DNA of 64,000 nt. Origin: Demequina iriomotensis. GTDB lineage: Bacteria > Actinomycetota > Actinomycetes > Actinomycetales > Demequinaceae. Location: contig NZ_BBME01000014.1 of assembly GCF_000971395.1 (NCBI RefSeq), positions 62,001-126,000 of the forward strand, written 5' to 3'. Positions 24,425-33,277 of the stretch are shown piece after piece. The stretch's first letter is position 1; the number at the start of each line of letters is the position of its first letter. The position numbers and the translations under genes are program-made. A model generated the notes under the pieces. The model saw nothing but the letters and a program-made list of their open reading frames with translations. It did no database searches and was not told the origin of the DNA.

Positions 24425-25798
24425 ATGCCTGTCACGCTCGACCGCGCCCGTATCGCGCAGCTCATCGAGGAGCAGACCGCGCTGCTGAACGCGAGCACCA
24501 CCAAGTCCAAGGCGATGTACGCCCACGCGTCGGAGCACCTCTCCGGCGGCGTCGCATCCAGCTACCAGGGCCGCGACCCGTGGCCCATCTACATCGAGTC
24601 CGGTGCGGGCGACCGCATCACCGACGTCGACGGCAACGAGTACTACGACTTCCACAACGGCTTCGGCTCGATGGTCCAGGGTCACGCGCACCCCGCGATC
24701 GGCGAGGCGCTCGCCAAGCGCTACCCGCTGGGCACGCACTTCGCCGCCGCGACCGAGGACGTCATCGACGTCGCGGACGAGCTCGCGCGTCGCTGGGGCC
24801 TGCCGAAGTGGCGCTTCACCAACTCGGGCTCCGAGTCGACCATGGACGCGATCCGCATCGCGCGCGCCTACACGGGCCGCGACACCGTCATGAAGATCTT
24901 CGGCTCGTACCACGGCCACCACGACACGGTCATGGTGTCGATCGGCGTGGAGTACGCGAAGATCGGCGACCGCGAGGACTACGCGTCGCTCGCGTACGGC
25001 GCCGGCATCCCGCAGGCGACCGTCGACATGACCGTCGCGGTGCCCTTCAACGACGCGGGCGCCATGGAGCGCCGCATCGAGCGCCTCGCCGCCGAGGGCC
25101 GCCTCCCCGCGTGCGTGATCATGGAGGCCGCCATGATGAACCTCGGCGTGGTGCTGCCCGAGCCGGGCTACCTCGAGGCCGTCCGCGAGATCACGTCCAA
25201 GCACGGCATCGTGCTCATCTTCGACGAGGTCAAGACGGGCCTCGCGATCGCCCCGGGCGGCGCGACCGAGAAGTTCGGCGTCACGCCGGACCTGGTGACG
25301 CTCGCCAAGGTGCTCGGCGGCGGCCTGCCCTCGGGCGCGATCGGCGGCTCCGAGGAGGTCATGTCGGTGGTCGAGAGCGGCAAGGTCTACCAGGTGGGCA
25401 CGTACAACGGGAACCCGCTGTCGATGGCCGCCGCGAAGGCGTCGCTGCTCGAGGTCCTCACGCCGGCCGCGTACGAGCGTCTGGCCGAGCTCAACGACCG
25501 CATCGTCGCCGGCTGCCAGGGGGTCATCGAGAAGTACGACCTCCCCGGCTACGCGGTGGGCATCGGCTCGAAGGGCTGCGTGACGTTCTCGACCGAGAAG
25601 ATCACCGACTACGAGGGCTTCAAGAACGCCCAGGACGCCGAGCTGTGCGACCTCGCATGGCTGTGGAACATGAACCACGGCATCTTCATGACGCCGGGCC
25701 GCGAGGAGGAGTGGACGCTCTCGGTGGTCCACTCGGACGCGTCGGTGGACGCCTACGTCGCGGCGTTCGACGCGCTCGCGGCGGCGCTCACCGCGTAA
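24425..25798 (+). CDS. Class III aminotransferase, glutamate-1-semialdehyde aminomutase-like
   Basis: A 457-residue PLP enzyme with SYHGHHDTVM near 161, IFDEVKTGLAIAPGGA near 265 and the PLP lysine Lys295 in TLAKVLGGGLPSGAIGG, plus NSGSESTMDAIRIAR near 133. The GGGLPSGA and NSGSE motifs place it with HemL-like aminotransferases, but the genomic setting (polyamine oxidase divergent, no heme genes) argues for an amine or amino-acid substrate rather than tetrapyrrole synthesis. It has a strong GGAGGAG ribosome-binding site and ends at a clear terminator. Confidence 0.88.
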   Translation: MPVTLDRARIAQLIEEQTALLNASTTKSKAMYAHASEHLSGGVASSYQGRDPWPIYIESGAGDRITDVDGNEYYDFHNGFGSMVQGHAHPAIGEALAKRYPLGTHFAAATEDVIDVADELARRWGLPKWRFTNSGSESTMDAIRIARAYTGRDTVMKIFGSYHGHHDTVMVSIGVEYAKIGDREDYASLAYGAGIPQATVDMTVAVPFNDAGAMERRIERLAAEGRLPACVIMEAAMMNLGVVLPEPGYLEAVREITSKHGIVLIFDEVKTGLAIAPGGATEKFGVTPDLVTLAKVLGGGLPSGAIGGSEEVMSVVESGKVYQVGTYNGNPLSMAAAKASLLEVLTPAAYERLAELNDRIVAGCQGVIEKYDLPGYAVGIGSKGCVTFSTEKITDYEGFKNAQDAELCDLAWLWNMNHGIFMTPGREEEWTLSVVHSDASVDAYVAAFDALAAALTA

Positions 25799-26109
25799 CC
25801 GCTGTCGGGGAGGCCGGGGCCCTGCGGGGTTCCGGCCTTCTGCGTGCCCGCGTCGGCCACGCGGCCCCGCGTCGGATGGGGAACCTGGCGGACACGTGTC
25901 GATCCCGCGTTCCGGAACAGGTCAATCTGGTCGGATCGTGTCAGCAGCCACGGCTTCGACGGTGATGCAGCACCCCACCCACCATGGACCGGCCGAGCGA
26001 CACGATTCGCCCAGATTCGCTCCGCGTGCGCACCTGAATCGACACACGCCACCCAGGTTGACGGGGAAGAGGCGACACGCACGCGTGATGGGTCAGGCTC
26101 CCACCCCGG
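25799..26109. other. Intergenic region before pflA end
   Basis: 311 bases with no convincing gene on either strand. It starts with a terminator hairpin; the remainder is less G+C-rich than the genes around it and has no repeat or dyad that I can recognise. It separates two convergent genes. Confidence 0.6.
25811..25838 (+). terminator. Terminator of the aminotransferase gene
   Basis: AGGCCGGGGCCC pairs with GGGGTTCCGGCCT over 12 positions, two of them G-U, around a TGCG loop, 13 bases after the stop codon. Confidence 0.75.
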
Positions 26110-26931
26110 TCACATCACGGTGATGCCGCGCGCCGCGAACTGGCCGCGCACGCGCTCGAGCAGCTCCGGCGTAGGCGTCGGGGTGTCCTCGAGCAGGTAC
26201 GGCTCCCCCGTCGCGGCCCACTTGTCGCGGCCCAGCTGGTGGAACGGGAGCACCTCGACCCGCGCCACCCCGTCGAGGGTCGCGACGAAGTCCGCGACGG
26301 CGTCGACGTTCTCGACCGCGTCGGTGAGCCCCGGCACCAGCACGAAGCGGATCCACATGGTCCGGCCCTGGTCGGACAGGCGGCGCGCGAAGTCGAGCGT
26401 CGGCTGCAGCGGGCGGCCCGTGACGCGCGTGTACGTCTCGGCGAGGCCGGACTTGATGTCGAGGAGGACGAGGTCGATGGCCTGCAGGTCCGCGTCGGAG
26501 AGGCGGGCGCCCAGCAGGCCCGCGGTGTCGAGCGCGGTGTGGATGCCCATCTCCTGGCACCGCCGGAAGACCTCCATGACGAACTTCGCCTGGAGCAGCG
26601 GCTCGCCGCCGGAGACGGTGATGCCTCCGCCCGAGACCTTGAGCACCTTCTCGTAGCGCTCGACCTTCTGCATCACCTCGTCGACCGTGTGGCGCTTGCC
26701 GTCGCGCATGCGCCACGTGTCGGGGTTCTGGCAGAACTGGCAGCGCATGCCACAGCCGGCCATGAACAGCGCCATACGGGTGCCGGGGCCGTCGGCGCCG
26801 GTGACCAAGTCCCACGAGTGGACCGAGCCGGTGGTGTGATCGACGATCCGCTCGGCGGCGGCCATCTCCTCGTCCGCGACCTCCATCGGAGGCGAGGCGA
26901 GCAGAGGGACGGGGATGGTGTTGTCAGGCAT
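26110..26931 (-). CDS. pflA: Pyruvate formate-lyase activating enzyme
   Basis: A 273-residue radical-SAM enzyme that installs the glycyl radical on PflB. The [4Fe-4S] motif CGMRCQFCQNP has Cys60, Cys64 and Cys67. KVSGGGITVSGGEPLLQ is the glycine-rich SAM-binding segment. The protein has a roughly 40-residue N-terminal extension before the family's usual start. It lies directly downstream of pflB on the same strand (95-base gap), so both are probably one anaerobically induced unit. Confidence 0.95.
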   Translation of the reverse strand: MPDNTIPVPLLASPPMEVADEEMAAAERIVDHTTGSVHSWDLVTGADGPGTRMALFMAGCGMRCQFCQNPDTWRMRDGKRHTVDEVMQKVERYEKVLKVSGGGITVSGGEPLLQAKFVMEVFRRCQEMGIHTALDTAGLLGARLSDADLQAIDLVLLDIKSGLAETYTRVTGRPLQPTLDFARRLSDQGRTMWIRFVLVPGLTDAVENVDAVADFVATLDGVARVEVLPFHQLGRDKWAATGEPYLLEDTPTPTPELLERVRGQFAARGITVM

Positions 26932-27026
26932 GGCGGGGACCTCCTGAAGCGACGATAGGGCCGCGGCGTCCCGCTCGGTGCGGTGAGCGGGGCGCCGCGG
27001 GTGTCCAGTCTGTGGAGAGGCGGAGC

Positions 27027-29309
27027 CTACAGCCCGGCGTGGAACGTGCGGGAGAGCACGTCGAGCTGCTGCTCGCGGGTCAGACGGACGAAGTTCACCG
27101 CGTAGCCGGAGACCCGGATGGTGAGCTGCGGGTAGTTCTCGGGGTGCTCCATGGCGTCCTCGAGGACCTCACGGTTGAGCACGTTGACGTTGACGTGGAA
27201 GCCCTGCGACACGTTGTACGCGTCGAGGATGCCCACCAGGTTCTTCACCTGGTCGTCGCGGGTGCGGCCCAGCCCCGAGGGGACGATGGACGTGGTCAGC
27301 GAGATGCCGTCCTGCGCGTCGGCGTAGGGCAGCTTGGCGACGGAGAGGGCCGAGGCCATCACGCCGTGCACGTCGCGGCCGTTCATCGGGTTCGCGCCCG
27401 GGGCGAAGGGCTCACCCGTGCGGCGGCCGTCCGGGGTGTTGCCCGTGTGCTTGCCGTAGACCACGTTCGACGTGATGGTGAGGACCGACTGCGTGTGCTG
27501 CGAGTTGCGGTACGTCGGCTGCTGGCGGATCTTCTCCATGAAGCGGCCCACCAGGTCCACCGCGATGTCGTCGGCGCGGTCGTCGTCGTTGCCGTAGGTC
27601 GGGTACTCGCCCTCGACCTCGTAGTCGACCGCGAGGCCGGACTCGTCACGGACGGGACGGACCTTGCCGTACTTGATCGCGGCGAGCGAGTCGGTCGCGA
27701 CCGAGAGCCCGGCGATGCCGCACGCCATGGTGCGCAGGATCGTACGGTCGTGCAGCGCCATCTCGATGCGCTCGTACGCGTACTTGTCGTGCATGTAGTG
27801 GATGCAGTTGAGCGCGTCCACGTAGGTCTCGGCGAGCCAGTCGAGGAGCTTGTCGTAGGCCTCCATCACCTGGTCGAAGTCGAGGACCTCGTCCAGCAGC
27901 GGGGCCGAGACGGGCGCGACCTGCTTGCCCGAGATCTCGTCGCGGCCGCCGTTGATCGCGTACAGCAGCGACTTGGCGAGGTTCACGCGCGCACCGAAGA
28001 ACTGCATCTGCTTGCCGACGGCCATCGCGGACACGCAGCACGCGATCGCGGTGTCGTCGCCGTAGCAGGGGCGGATGAGCTCGTCCGACTCGTACTGGAT
28101 GGCCGAGGTGTCGATCGAGACCTTCGCGCAGAAGTCCTTGAAGCCCTGCGGGAGGCGGTCCGACCAGAACACGGTGAGGTTCGGCTCGGGCGCCGGGCCG
28201 AGGTTGTAGAGCGTCTGCAGGTAGCGGAACGACGTGCGGGTCACGAGCGGGCGCCCGTCCTCACCCATGCCGCCGATGGTCTCGGTGACCCAGGTCGGGT
28301 CGCCCGAGAACAGGGCGTCGTACTCCGGGGTGCGGAGGAAGCGCACGATGCGCAGCTTGATGACGAAGTCGTCGATGATCTCCTGGGCCTGGCTCTCGGT
28401 GAGGACGCCGGCCTCGAGGTCGCGCTGGACGAACACGTCGATGAAGGTCGAGGTGCGGCCGAGCGACATCGCGGCGCCGTTCTGCTCCTTCACCGCGGCG
28501 AGGTACGCGAAGTACAGCCACTGGACGGCCTCGCGGGCGTTCTGGGCGGGGCCCGAGATGTCGAAGCCGTACTTGGCGGCCATCTCCTTGAGCTCCTTGA
28601 GCGCCTTGATCTGCTCGGAGTTCTCCTCGCGGTCGCGGATGATGTCCTCGGTCGAGCGCTCCATGTCGAGCTCGATGCGCTCGAGCTTCTTGCCCTGGAT
28701 CAGCGCGTCGACGCCGTAGAGGGCGACGCGGCGGTAGTCGCCGATGATGCGGCCGCGGCCGTACGCGTCCGGCAGGCCGGTGACGATGTGCGAGGAACGG
28801 GCCGCGCGGACGTTCGGGGGGTACGCGTCGAAGACGCCGTCGTTGTGGGTCTTGCGGTACTTGGAGAAGATCTCCTCGAGCTCCGGCTTCACCGGGTAGC
28901 CGTAGGTCTCGAGCTCCTTGACCACCATGCGCCAGCCGCCGAACGGCATGATCGCGCGCTTGAGCGGCGCATCGGTCTGCAGGCCCACGATGATCTCGTT
29001 GTCCTGGTCGATGTAGCCCGCGTCGTGCGCGGTGATCGAGGCCGGGGTCTCCCAGTCGACGTCGTAGACGCCCTTCTCGCGCTCCTCGGGGAACATCGCC
29101 GAGAGCTTGTCCCACACACCGGTGGTGCGCTCGGTCGGGCCGGCGAGGAATGAGTCGTCACCGTCGTAGGGGGTGTAGTTCAGCTGGATGAAGTCGCGGA
29201 CGTCGATGCCATCGCACCAGGCGCCGGAGGTGAAGCCACGCCACGCGTGGGCGCGGGGGTCGCCCGCGTCGTCCTGGATCGTGTCGTTGTTGACGGCTTC
29301 AGTGGTCAT
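27027..29309 (-). CDS. pflB: Formate C-acetyltransferase (pyruvate formate-lyase)
   Basis: A 760-residue glycyl-radical enzyme converting pyruvate and CoA to acetyl-CoA and formate without oxygen. The adjacent active-site cysteines Cys424-Cys425 lie in [14 protein letters not shown]. The C-terminal glycyl-radical motif RVSGYAVNF places the radical at Gly735. Length and termini match the E. coli-type enzyme. With AdhE and PflA it completes the acetyl-CoA-to-ethanol fermentation branch. The reading frame starts at ATG 29309, with AGGGAGAGGGAG immediately upstream. Confidence 0.97.
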   Translation of the reverse strand: MTTEAVNNDTIQDDAGDPRAHAWRGFTSGAWCDGIDVRDFIQLNYTPYDGDDSFLAGPTERTTGVWDKLSAMFPEEREKGVYDVDWETPASITAHDAGYIDQDNEIIVGLQTDAPLKRAIMPFGGWRMVVKELETYGYPVKPELEEIFSKYRKTHNDGVFDAYPPNVRAARSSHIVTGLPDAYGRGRIIGDYRRVALYGVDALIQGKKLERIELDMERSTEDIIRDREENSEQIKALKELKEMAAKYGFDISGPAQNAREAVQWLYFAYLAAVKEQNGAAMSLGRTSTFIDVFVQRDLEAGVLTESQAQEIIDDFVIKLRIVRFLRTPEYDALFSGDPTWVTETIGGMGEDGRPLVTRTSFRYLQTLYNLGPAPEPNLTVFWSDRLPQGFKDFCAKVSIDTSAIQYESDELIRPCYGDDTAIACCVSAMAVGKQMQFFGARVNLAKSLLYAINGGRDEISGKQVAPVSAPLLDEVLDFDQVMEAYDKLLDWLAETYVDALNCIHYMHDKYAYERIEMALHDRTILRTMACGIAGLSVATDSLAAIKYGKVRPVRDESGLAVDYEVEGEYPTYGNDDDRADDIAVDLVGRFMEKIRQQPTYRNSQHTQSVLTITSNVVYGKHTGNTPDGRRTGEPFAPGANPMNGRDVHGVMASALSVAKLPYADAQDGISLTTSIVPSGLGRTRDDQVKNLVGILDAYNVSQGFHVNVNVLNREVLEDAMEHPENYPQLTIRVSGYAVNFVRLTREQQLDVLSRTFHAGL

Positions 29310-29577
29310 GGCGGGGTACTCCCTCTCCCTGAGGTGAACGCCCTTGTGGGGCCTGTGGATGGGCTCCGCTGCCGTCTCCCGGCGGCCTGCGGACCATGTG
29401 TTTCACGGTATGCCTCTCGAGTCACCCCTGCATGGGACCAAGTGCCTGACGTGCAAGGAACACGGCCGGAACTGCGACGAGGCGCCGTCGACCGCGCGTC
29501 GACCGGCCATCGACCGAGCTGCGCGAGCCTCGAGACGAGAACGGGAACGCACGATGCCGACGAGGGGGATCACACGC
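29310..29577. other. Divergent intergenic region upstream of pflB
   Basis: 268 bases between divergent pflB and the small uncharacterised gene at 29578. The part next to pflB carries its ribosome-binding site. I see no clear FNR/CRP palindrome, although the region must contain the pfl promoter. Confidence 0.45.
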
Positions 29578-30066
29578 ATGGACGCCAAGGAGCTCACGGA
29601 GCGCAGGATGATCGCCGCGACCACGACGACGGTGTCCGGGGTGCTGATCGACGGACGGCCAGGAAGCAGCGGCTGGATCATCATCGCGCCATGCGTGTGC
29701 GTGCAGGACACGCCGGAGAACCCATGCCCCTGCAACTGGGGCACGACCATCTGGATCCGCGAGGACGCCGTGATCTCTCGTGACCGGAGCGGGCGGAGGT
29801 CCCCGACCTCGGGTGACGAGATCGTCGACCTCAAGGTCGACAGGTCGGCCCAGGTGGTGGTCGAGTCGACCAGGACGGTGCCGGTCGCCGACGCGGTCGT
29901 CTACAACGTTCCGTCGTTCTGGGGTCCGCTCCCGCCCGGCTCGGGCGCGGGATGGGCGGGCCTCGCGTTCGCTGCCGGCTACTCGGTCGGCACGATAGTC
30001 GACGACGCGACGGGCTTGAGCGACAAGATCGCGGATGCTCTCTGGGACCTCTTCGGCAAGGACTGA
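29578..30066 (+). CDS. Uncharacterised small protein with Cys-rich core and amphipathic hydrophobic tail
   Basis: A 162-residue protein I do not recognise. Residues 30-60 hold a Cys-rich segment (IIIAPCVCVQDTPENPCPCNWG) with four cysteines in two CxC-type pairs, suggesting metal or disulfide chemistry. The last ~40 residues are Gly/Ala-rich and hydrophobic (GAGWAGLAFAAGYSVG) followed by an amphipathic, Trp-containing end (SDKIADALWDLFGKD), resembling the tails of class II bacteriocins or small membrane-active peptides. No signal peptide is seen. The start at 29578 is favoured by AGGGGG nine bases upstream; ATG 29554 is also in frame. Base use looks less G+C-rich than in neighbours, hinting at transfer. 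Confidence 0.6.
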   Translation: MDAKELTERRMIAATTTTVSGVLIDGRPGSSGWIIIAPCVCVQDTPENPCPCNWGTTIWIREDAVISRDRSGRRSPTSGDEIVDLKVDRSAQVVVESTRTVPVADAVVYNVPSFWGPLPPGSGAGWAGLAFAAGYSVGTIVDDATGLSDKIADALWDLFGKD

Positions 30067-30099
30067 CGCGGCCCGCCGAGCATCGCGCGGGCGCCTCGC

Positions 30100-30525
30100 C
30101 TATGGCTCGCCGACCGCCCGCGCGGAGGCATAGGCGGAGAGATCCACCCGCCCAGGCAGCCACTCCGCGCCGAACAGCACCGGCGCCCGCATCGCGAGCG
30201 TCACCTCCGCGGTGGTGCCGTCGGATGACGATGCGGCGACCAGCACCGCGCCGTCGAGGCCCTGGCGACGGGCCGAGGCGGCGAGCTGGTCCCGTGCCGC
30301 GGCCTCGAGCTCCGAGCCGGAGAGGCGCACCGCGCCGGTGCGGTAGTACCCGTCCATGTCGATCGCGTCCGCGGCGGCGAGCGCGACCTCGTCGGCGGCA
30401 TGCGCGAGCCGCGAGCGCTCGAGCTGGAGGTGGGTCACCGCGGCGACGGTGAGCAGCGCGGCCACCAGGACCGCGAGCAGGCCGATCGTGAGGACGGTCG
30501 CGGAGCCCTCGTCGTCGCGCCTCAC
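30100..30525 (-). CDS. TadE/G-like pilus-assembly protein (helicase/secretion-neighbourhood type)
   Basis: A 141-residue protein with an N-terminal class III prepilin-like segment: a short basic, Glu-containing leader (RRDDEGSATVLTIGLL) followed by a hydrophobic helix near residues 10-32. This is the actinobacterial TadE-like type found at the end of tad clusters. The GTG start overlaps the stop of the preceding TadE-like gene (GTGA). It is the last gene of the operon. It would be a minor pseudopilin or membrane anchor of the Flp pilus. Confidence 0.8.
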   Translation of the reverse strand: MRRDDEGSATVLTIGLLAVLVAALLTVAAVTHLQLERSRLAHAADEVALAAADAIDMDGYYRTGAVRLSGSELEAAARDQLAASARRQGLDGAVLVAASSSDGTTAEVTLAMRAPVLFGAEWLPGRVDLSAYASARAVGEP

Positions 30526-30992
30526 GGTGTGTACCCGTCGACGGGGCTCGACGCGAGGGCCTCGACGGTGACGTGCGCCGGGACCGCTGCCCGCACGAAC
30601 GCGGGCACGCCCGGCAGCGGGACGCGCACGGCGACGCGCGCGGTGACCACGGTGTCGGGTGCGAGGCACACGCCGTCGCACCGCAGCTCCACCGTGGGAG
30701 GGTCGGCGAGCCCGAAGTCCTCGGCGACCAGCGCGGCCGCGATCGAGCCGTCCTGCTGCGCGCGGGCGAGCGCCGCGGCATCGTCCGTTCCCCCGTCGAC
30801 CGCGGCGAGTCCCGCCACGACGGCGGCGCGTGCCGCCGCGGTCGCCGCCGCCTCGGCGGCGTACGCCCCCGCCTGCACCCGGGTCACGGCGACCACGAGC
30901 GCGAGCAGCGGCACGAGCAGCACCAGCGTGACCGCGACGAACTCGACCGTCGCGGATCCCGCGTCGGCGCCCGCGCCTCCGTCACGCCGCAT
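30522..30992 (-). CDS. TadE-like pseudopilin
   Basis: A 156-residue TadE-type protein. The leader MRRDGGAGADAGSATVEFVAV contains the conserved Glu five residues into the hydrophobic helix, as in prepilins cleaved by TadV-like peptidases. A globular part with a cysteine pair (LRCDGVCLAP) follows. It overlaps the upstream TadE gene by eleven bases and the downstream one by four, so the three are translated as a block. Confidence 0.82.
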   Translation of the reverse strand: MRRDGGAGADAGSATVEFVAVTLVLLVPLLALVVAVTRVQAGAYAAEAAATAAARAAVVAGLAAVDGGTDDAAALARAQQDGSIAAALVAEDFGLADPPTVELRCDGVCLAPDTVVTARVAVRVPLPGVPAFVRAAVPAHVTVEALASSPVDGYTP

Positions 30993-31368
30993 CGGTGCCC
31001 TCCAGAAGCGCGCGACCGCTCGCGCTGACGTCGCCGCCGCGCCACAGCGACAGCGCCGGTGCGCGCCCCGTGAGCGTGACGCGCACGGTCGCGCGGCCTC
31101 CCGCGGACTCGTGCGCGACGGCGACCGCGACCTCGGTGCCCAGCGAGGCCGAGGCGCATGCGAGCGCCCGCTCGCCCCCCGCATCGTCCCCCTGCCGCAC
31201 GACGGCCGCGACGCGCGCGCCCTCCGCGGCGCACGCCGCGAGCGTGCTGCGGACGTGCGCGGCGAGCACCAGCTGCAGGACCGCGAGCGCGACCGCCACG
31301 ACCAGCGCCGCGACGAGCACGAACTCGACGACGGCGCCGCCCGCGTCAGCCGCTCGTGACGGACTCAA
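30982..31368 (-). CDS. TadE-like pseudopilin with probable TTG start
   Basis: A 128-residue TadE-type protein with the leader SPSRAADAGGAVVEFVLVAALVV, again with Glu at the fifth position of the prepilin helix, and a short extracellular part. The only in-frame start that keeps the leader is TTG at 31366-31368, overlapping the end of the tiny DUF4244 gene by 23 bases. Three consecutive TadE-like genes of different lengths are the standard arrangement in Rv3654c-Rv3659c-type clusters. Confidence 0.78.
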   Translation of the reverse strand: MSPSRAADAGGAVVEFVLVAALVVAVALAVLQLVLAAHVRSTLAACAAEGARVAAVVRQGDDAGGERALACASASLGTEVAVAVAHESAGGRATVRVTLTGRAPALSLWRGGDVSASGRALLEGTDAA

Positions 31369-31510
31369 GAGCCGACGTGAACAGGTCGCCCAGCGCCGGG
31401 CCCGCGAGCGCCCAGATCGTGGCGACCAGCCCTGCGGTCATGAGCGTCACCAGCACCCAGCCGGGCACGTCGCCGCGATCGTCGCGCAGCGCCTCCTTGA
31501 TCGTCCTCAT
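31346..31510 (-). CDS. DUF4244 small Flp-pilin-like protein
   Basis: A 54-residue protein translating as a charged leader (MRTIKEALRDDRGDVPGW) and one hydrophobic helix (VLVTLMTAGLVATIWALAGP). Size, position between tadC and the tadE genes, and the leader-plus-helix plan match the actinobacterial DUF4244/Flp pilin that forms the pilus shaft. The canonical prepilin Glu is absent; a Gly-Asp at the helix border may mark the cleavage site. It is easily missed because of its length. Confidence 0.8.
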   Translation of the reverse strand: MRTIKEALRDDRGDVPGWVLVTLMTAGLVATIWALAGPALGDLFTSALESVTSG

Positions 31511-31528
31511 CGATCCCCCTTCCTCCGT

Positions 31529-32419
31529 CTATCCCCCGACCCGCAACGCCACGAGCCCCGGGTACAACGCGAACACCACGGTCACCGGCAGGATCAGCAG
31601 CACCACCGGGACGAGCATGGCGATCTCGCGGCGGCCGCCCTCCGCCAGCAGCGCCTGGCGCTCGCGATCGCGCACGTCCGCGGCCTGCGCGTGGAGCACC
31701 TCCGCGAGCGGCGTGCCGCGTTCGAGCGCGGTCACGATCGCGTCGCAGAACGAGACCAGGACGGGCTCTCCGACGCGCGATGCCACGGCGTCGAGCGCGT
31801 GGGCGACGGTGCGCCCGGCGCGCACCTCGGCGAGCGCGGCCTCCAGCTCCGCGGCGAGCGGCCCCGAGGACATCGCGACCACGCGGGCCAGCGCCGAGGG
31901 CACGGCCTCCCCCGCCACGACCGCGAGCGCGAGCATCTCCGCGGCGGCGGGCAGCTCGACGCGGATGCGCGCCGCGCGGGATCGCCCGCGCCGGGCCAGC
32001 AGCATGTCGGGCGCGAGCGCGCCGGCGACAGCGAGGCAGGCCGCGACCACGAGAACGGGCACCGGTCCCGCCGCGCGGGCGGCCGCGAGCGCGAGCCCGA
32101 GCCCCACGCCGGCCGCGAGGCCCGCCGCGGCACCGCCCGCGACGCGCGCACGATGCCCGGCCGGGGTCACCGTCGACCCGGCGCGGGCCAGGCGCCGTTC
32201 GAGATCCGCGGTCGGCGCGCCCCAGCGCTCGACGAGGCGCAGCGCGTCGGACCACAGCGGTGCGGCGAACCTCGCCACCGCCGCGCCGGACCGAGGACGG
32301 GCACGGCCGCCCGCGAGCCGTGGCGCGATGCGGCGCTCGAGCGAGAAGCGGCGCGACCCCGTCCAGGAGCCGATCAGCGCCATCCCGACGGCGAGCGCGA
32401 CAGCGATCGCGGCGGTCAT
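31529..32419 (-). CDS. tadC: TadC-like inner-membrane platform protein
   Basis: A 296-residue type II secretion F-domain protein with N-terminal and C-terminal hydrophobic segments and the cytoplasmic F-domain in between (ELPAAAEMLALAVVAGEAVPSALARV, then ERGTPLAEVLHAQAADVRDRERQALLAEGGRREIAMLVPVVLLILP). It forms the membrane platform with TadB that TadA drives. Its ATG overlaps the tadB stop (ATGA). Confidence 0.88.
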   Translation of the reverse strand: MTAAIAVALAVGMALIGSWTGSRRFSLERRIAPRLAGGRARPRSGAAVARFAAPLWSDALRLVERWGAPTADLERRLARAGSTVTPAGHRARVAGGAAAGLAAGVGLGLALAAARAAGPVPVLVVAACLAVAGALAPDMLLARRGRSRAARIRVELPAAAEMLALAVVAGEAVPSALARVVAMSSGPLAAELEAALAEVRAGRTVAHALDAVASRVGEPVLVSFCDAIVTALERGTPLAEVLHAQAADVRDRERQALLAEGGRREIAMLVPVVLLILPVTVVFALYPGLVALRVGG

Positions 32420-33276
32420 CGGAGCACCCTCGCCTCGACGGGCAAGCGCCCGAACACCCGCATGAGGCGGTACGCCCCGGCGCACGCCGCCGCTCCCCCG
32501 AGCAGCACCGCGACCCCGGCGGGCGAGTCGAAGGCCGCGAGCCCGCCGGGCCGCGTCGCGAGCATCGCGAGCAGCAACCAGGGCGCCGCGACCGCGAGCC
32601 GCGCGGCGCTCACCGTCCAGCCCTGGCGCGCCTCGAGCTCGCCCCGCGTGCGCGCATCGTCCCGCAGGAACTGCGCGAGGGACCGCAGCACCGCGCCGAC
32701 CTCCGTGCCGCCGACGTCCCGGGCGAGGCGCACCGCCTCGACGATGCGGTCGGCGACGGGGTCCGCGAGCTGCGCCTTGAGCGCGTCGAGCGACGGCCCG
32801 AAGGCGCCCGAGGCCCGGTACTCCTCCGCGAAGCCCGCGAAGGCGGGGCGCAACGGCTCGGGGCCGCGCTCGCCGAGCGCGGCGACGGCCTCGGGGAGCG
32901 CGAGGCCCGCGCGGATGCCGGAGAGGAGCGTGTCCACCGCCTCGGGCCACGCCCGGCGCAATCGTGCGCGTCGGGCCCGTGCGCGTGCCGCGACGGCCGC
33001 GTGCGGGGCGTAGGCGCCGCCTGCCCCGACGATGACGGCGACCGCGACCGAGCCCGTGGCCGACCACGCGACGACGAGGCCGGCGATGCCCACCCCGGCC
33101 GTGGCGGCGCCGAATGCGCCGGCCGTCACGCCGACGAGGCCCGCCTGCACGAGGCGGTCCTCGAGCGCCTCGCGGCGCGCGCGCGGTCGCCGCCGCTGCG
33201 GCGCGGGCACCTCCCAGCACGCGAGCCAGACGAGCAGGAGCCCGAGTCCGCCGACGAGTCCGAGCAGCGCGTCCAC
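32416..33276 (-). CDS. tadB: TadB-like inner-membrane platform protein
   Basis: A 286-residue F-domain protein, partner of TadC. Membrane segments lie at about residues 5-22 and 45-85 and again near the C-terminus; the F-domain includes WPEAVDTLLSGIRAGLALPEAVAAL and VGGTEVGAVLRSLAQFLRDDART. The GTG start lies one base after the tadA stop, giving tight coupling. Confidence 0.87.
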   Translation of the reverse strand: MDALLGLVGGLGLLLVWLACWEVPAPQRRRPRARREALEDRLVQAGLVGVTAGAFGAATAGVGIAGLVVAWSATGSVAVAVIVGAGGAYAPHAAVAARARARRARLRRAWPEAVDTLLSGIRAGLALPEAVAALGERGPEPLRPAFAGFAEEYRASGAFGPSLDALKAQLADPVADRIVEAVRLARDVGGTEVGAVLRSLAQFLRDDARTRGELEARQGWTVSAARLAVAAPWLLLAMLATRPGGLAAFDSPAGVAVLLGGAAACAGAYRLMRVFGRLPVEARVLR

Positions 33277-33277
33277 G

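Noticed and set aside
24425-25798. Annotation of this aminotransferase as heme-biosynthetic HemL
   Set aside because: Motifs are HemL-like, but no other tetrapyrrole gene is near and the divergent partner is an amine oxidase; a catabolic role is more likely.
25896-26123. Possible 75-residue gene in the gap before pflA
   Set aside because: No ribosome-binding site, no recognisable composition or motif, and it overlaps the end of pflA on the other strand.
27012-29153. Long open frame opposite pflB (713 codons)
   Set aside because: It is a composition shadow: in high-G+C DNA the strand opposite a real gene stays open. Its protein is low-complexity (Val/Arg/Asp-rich) and pflB is unmistakable.
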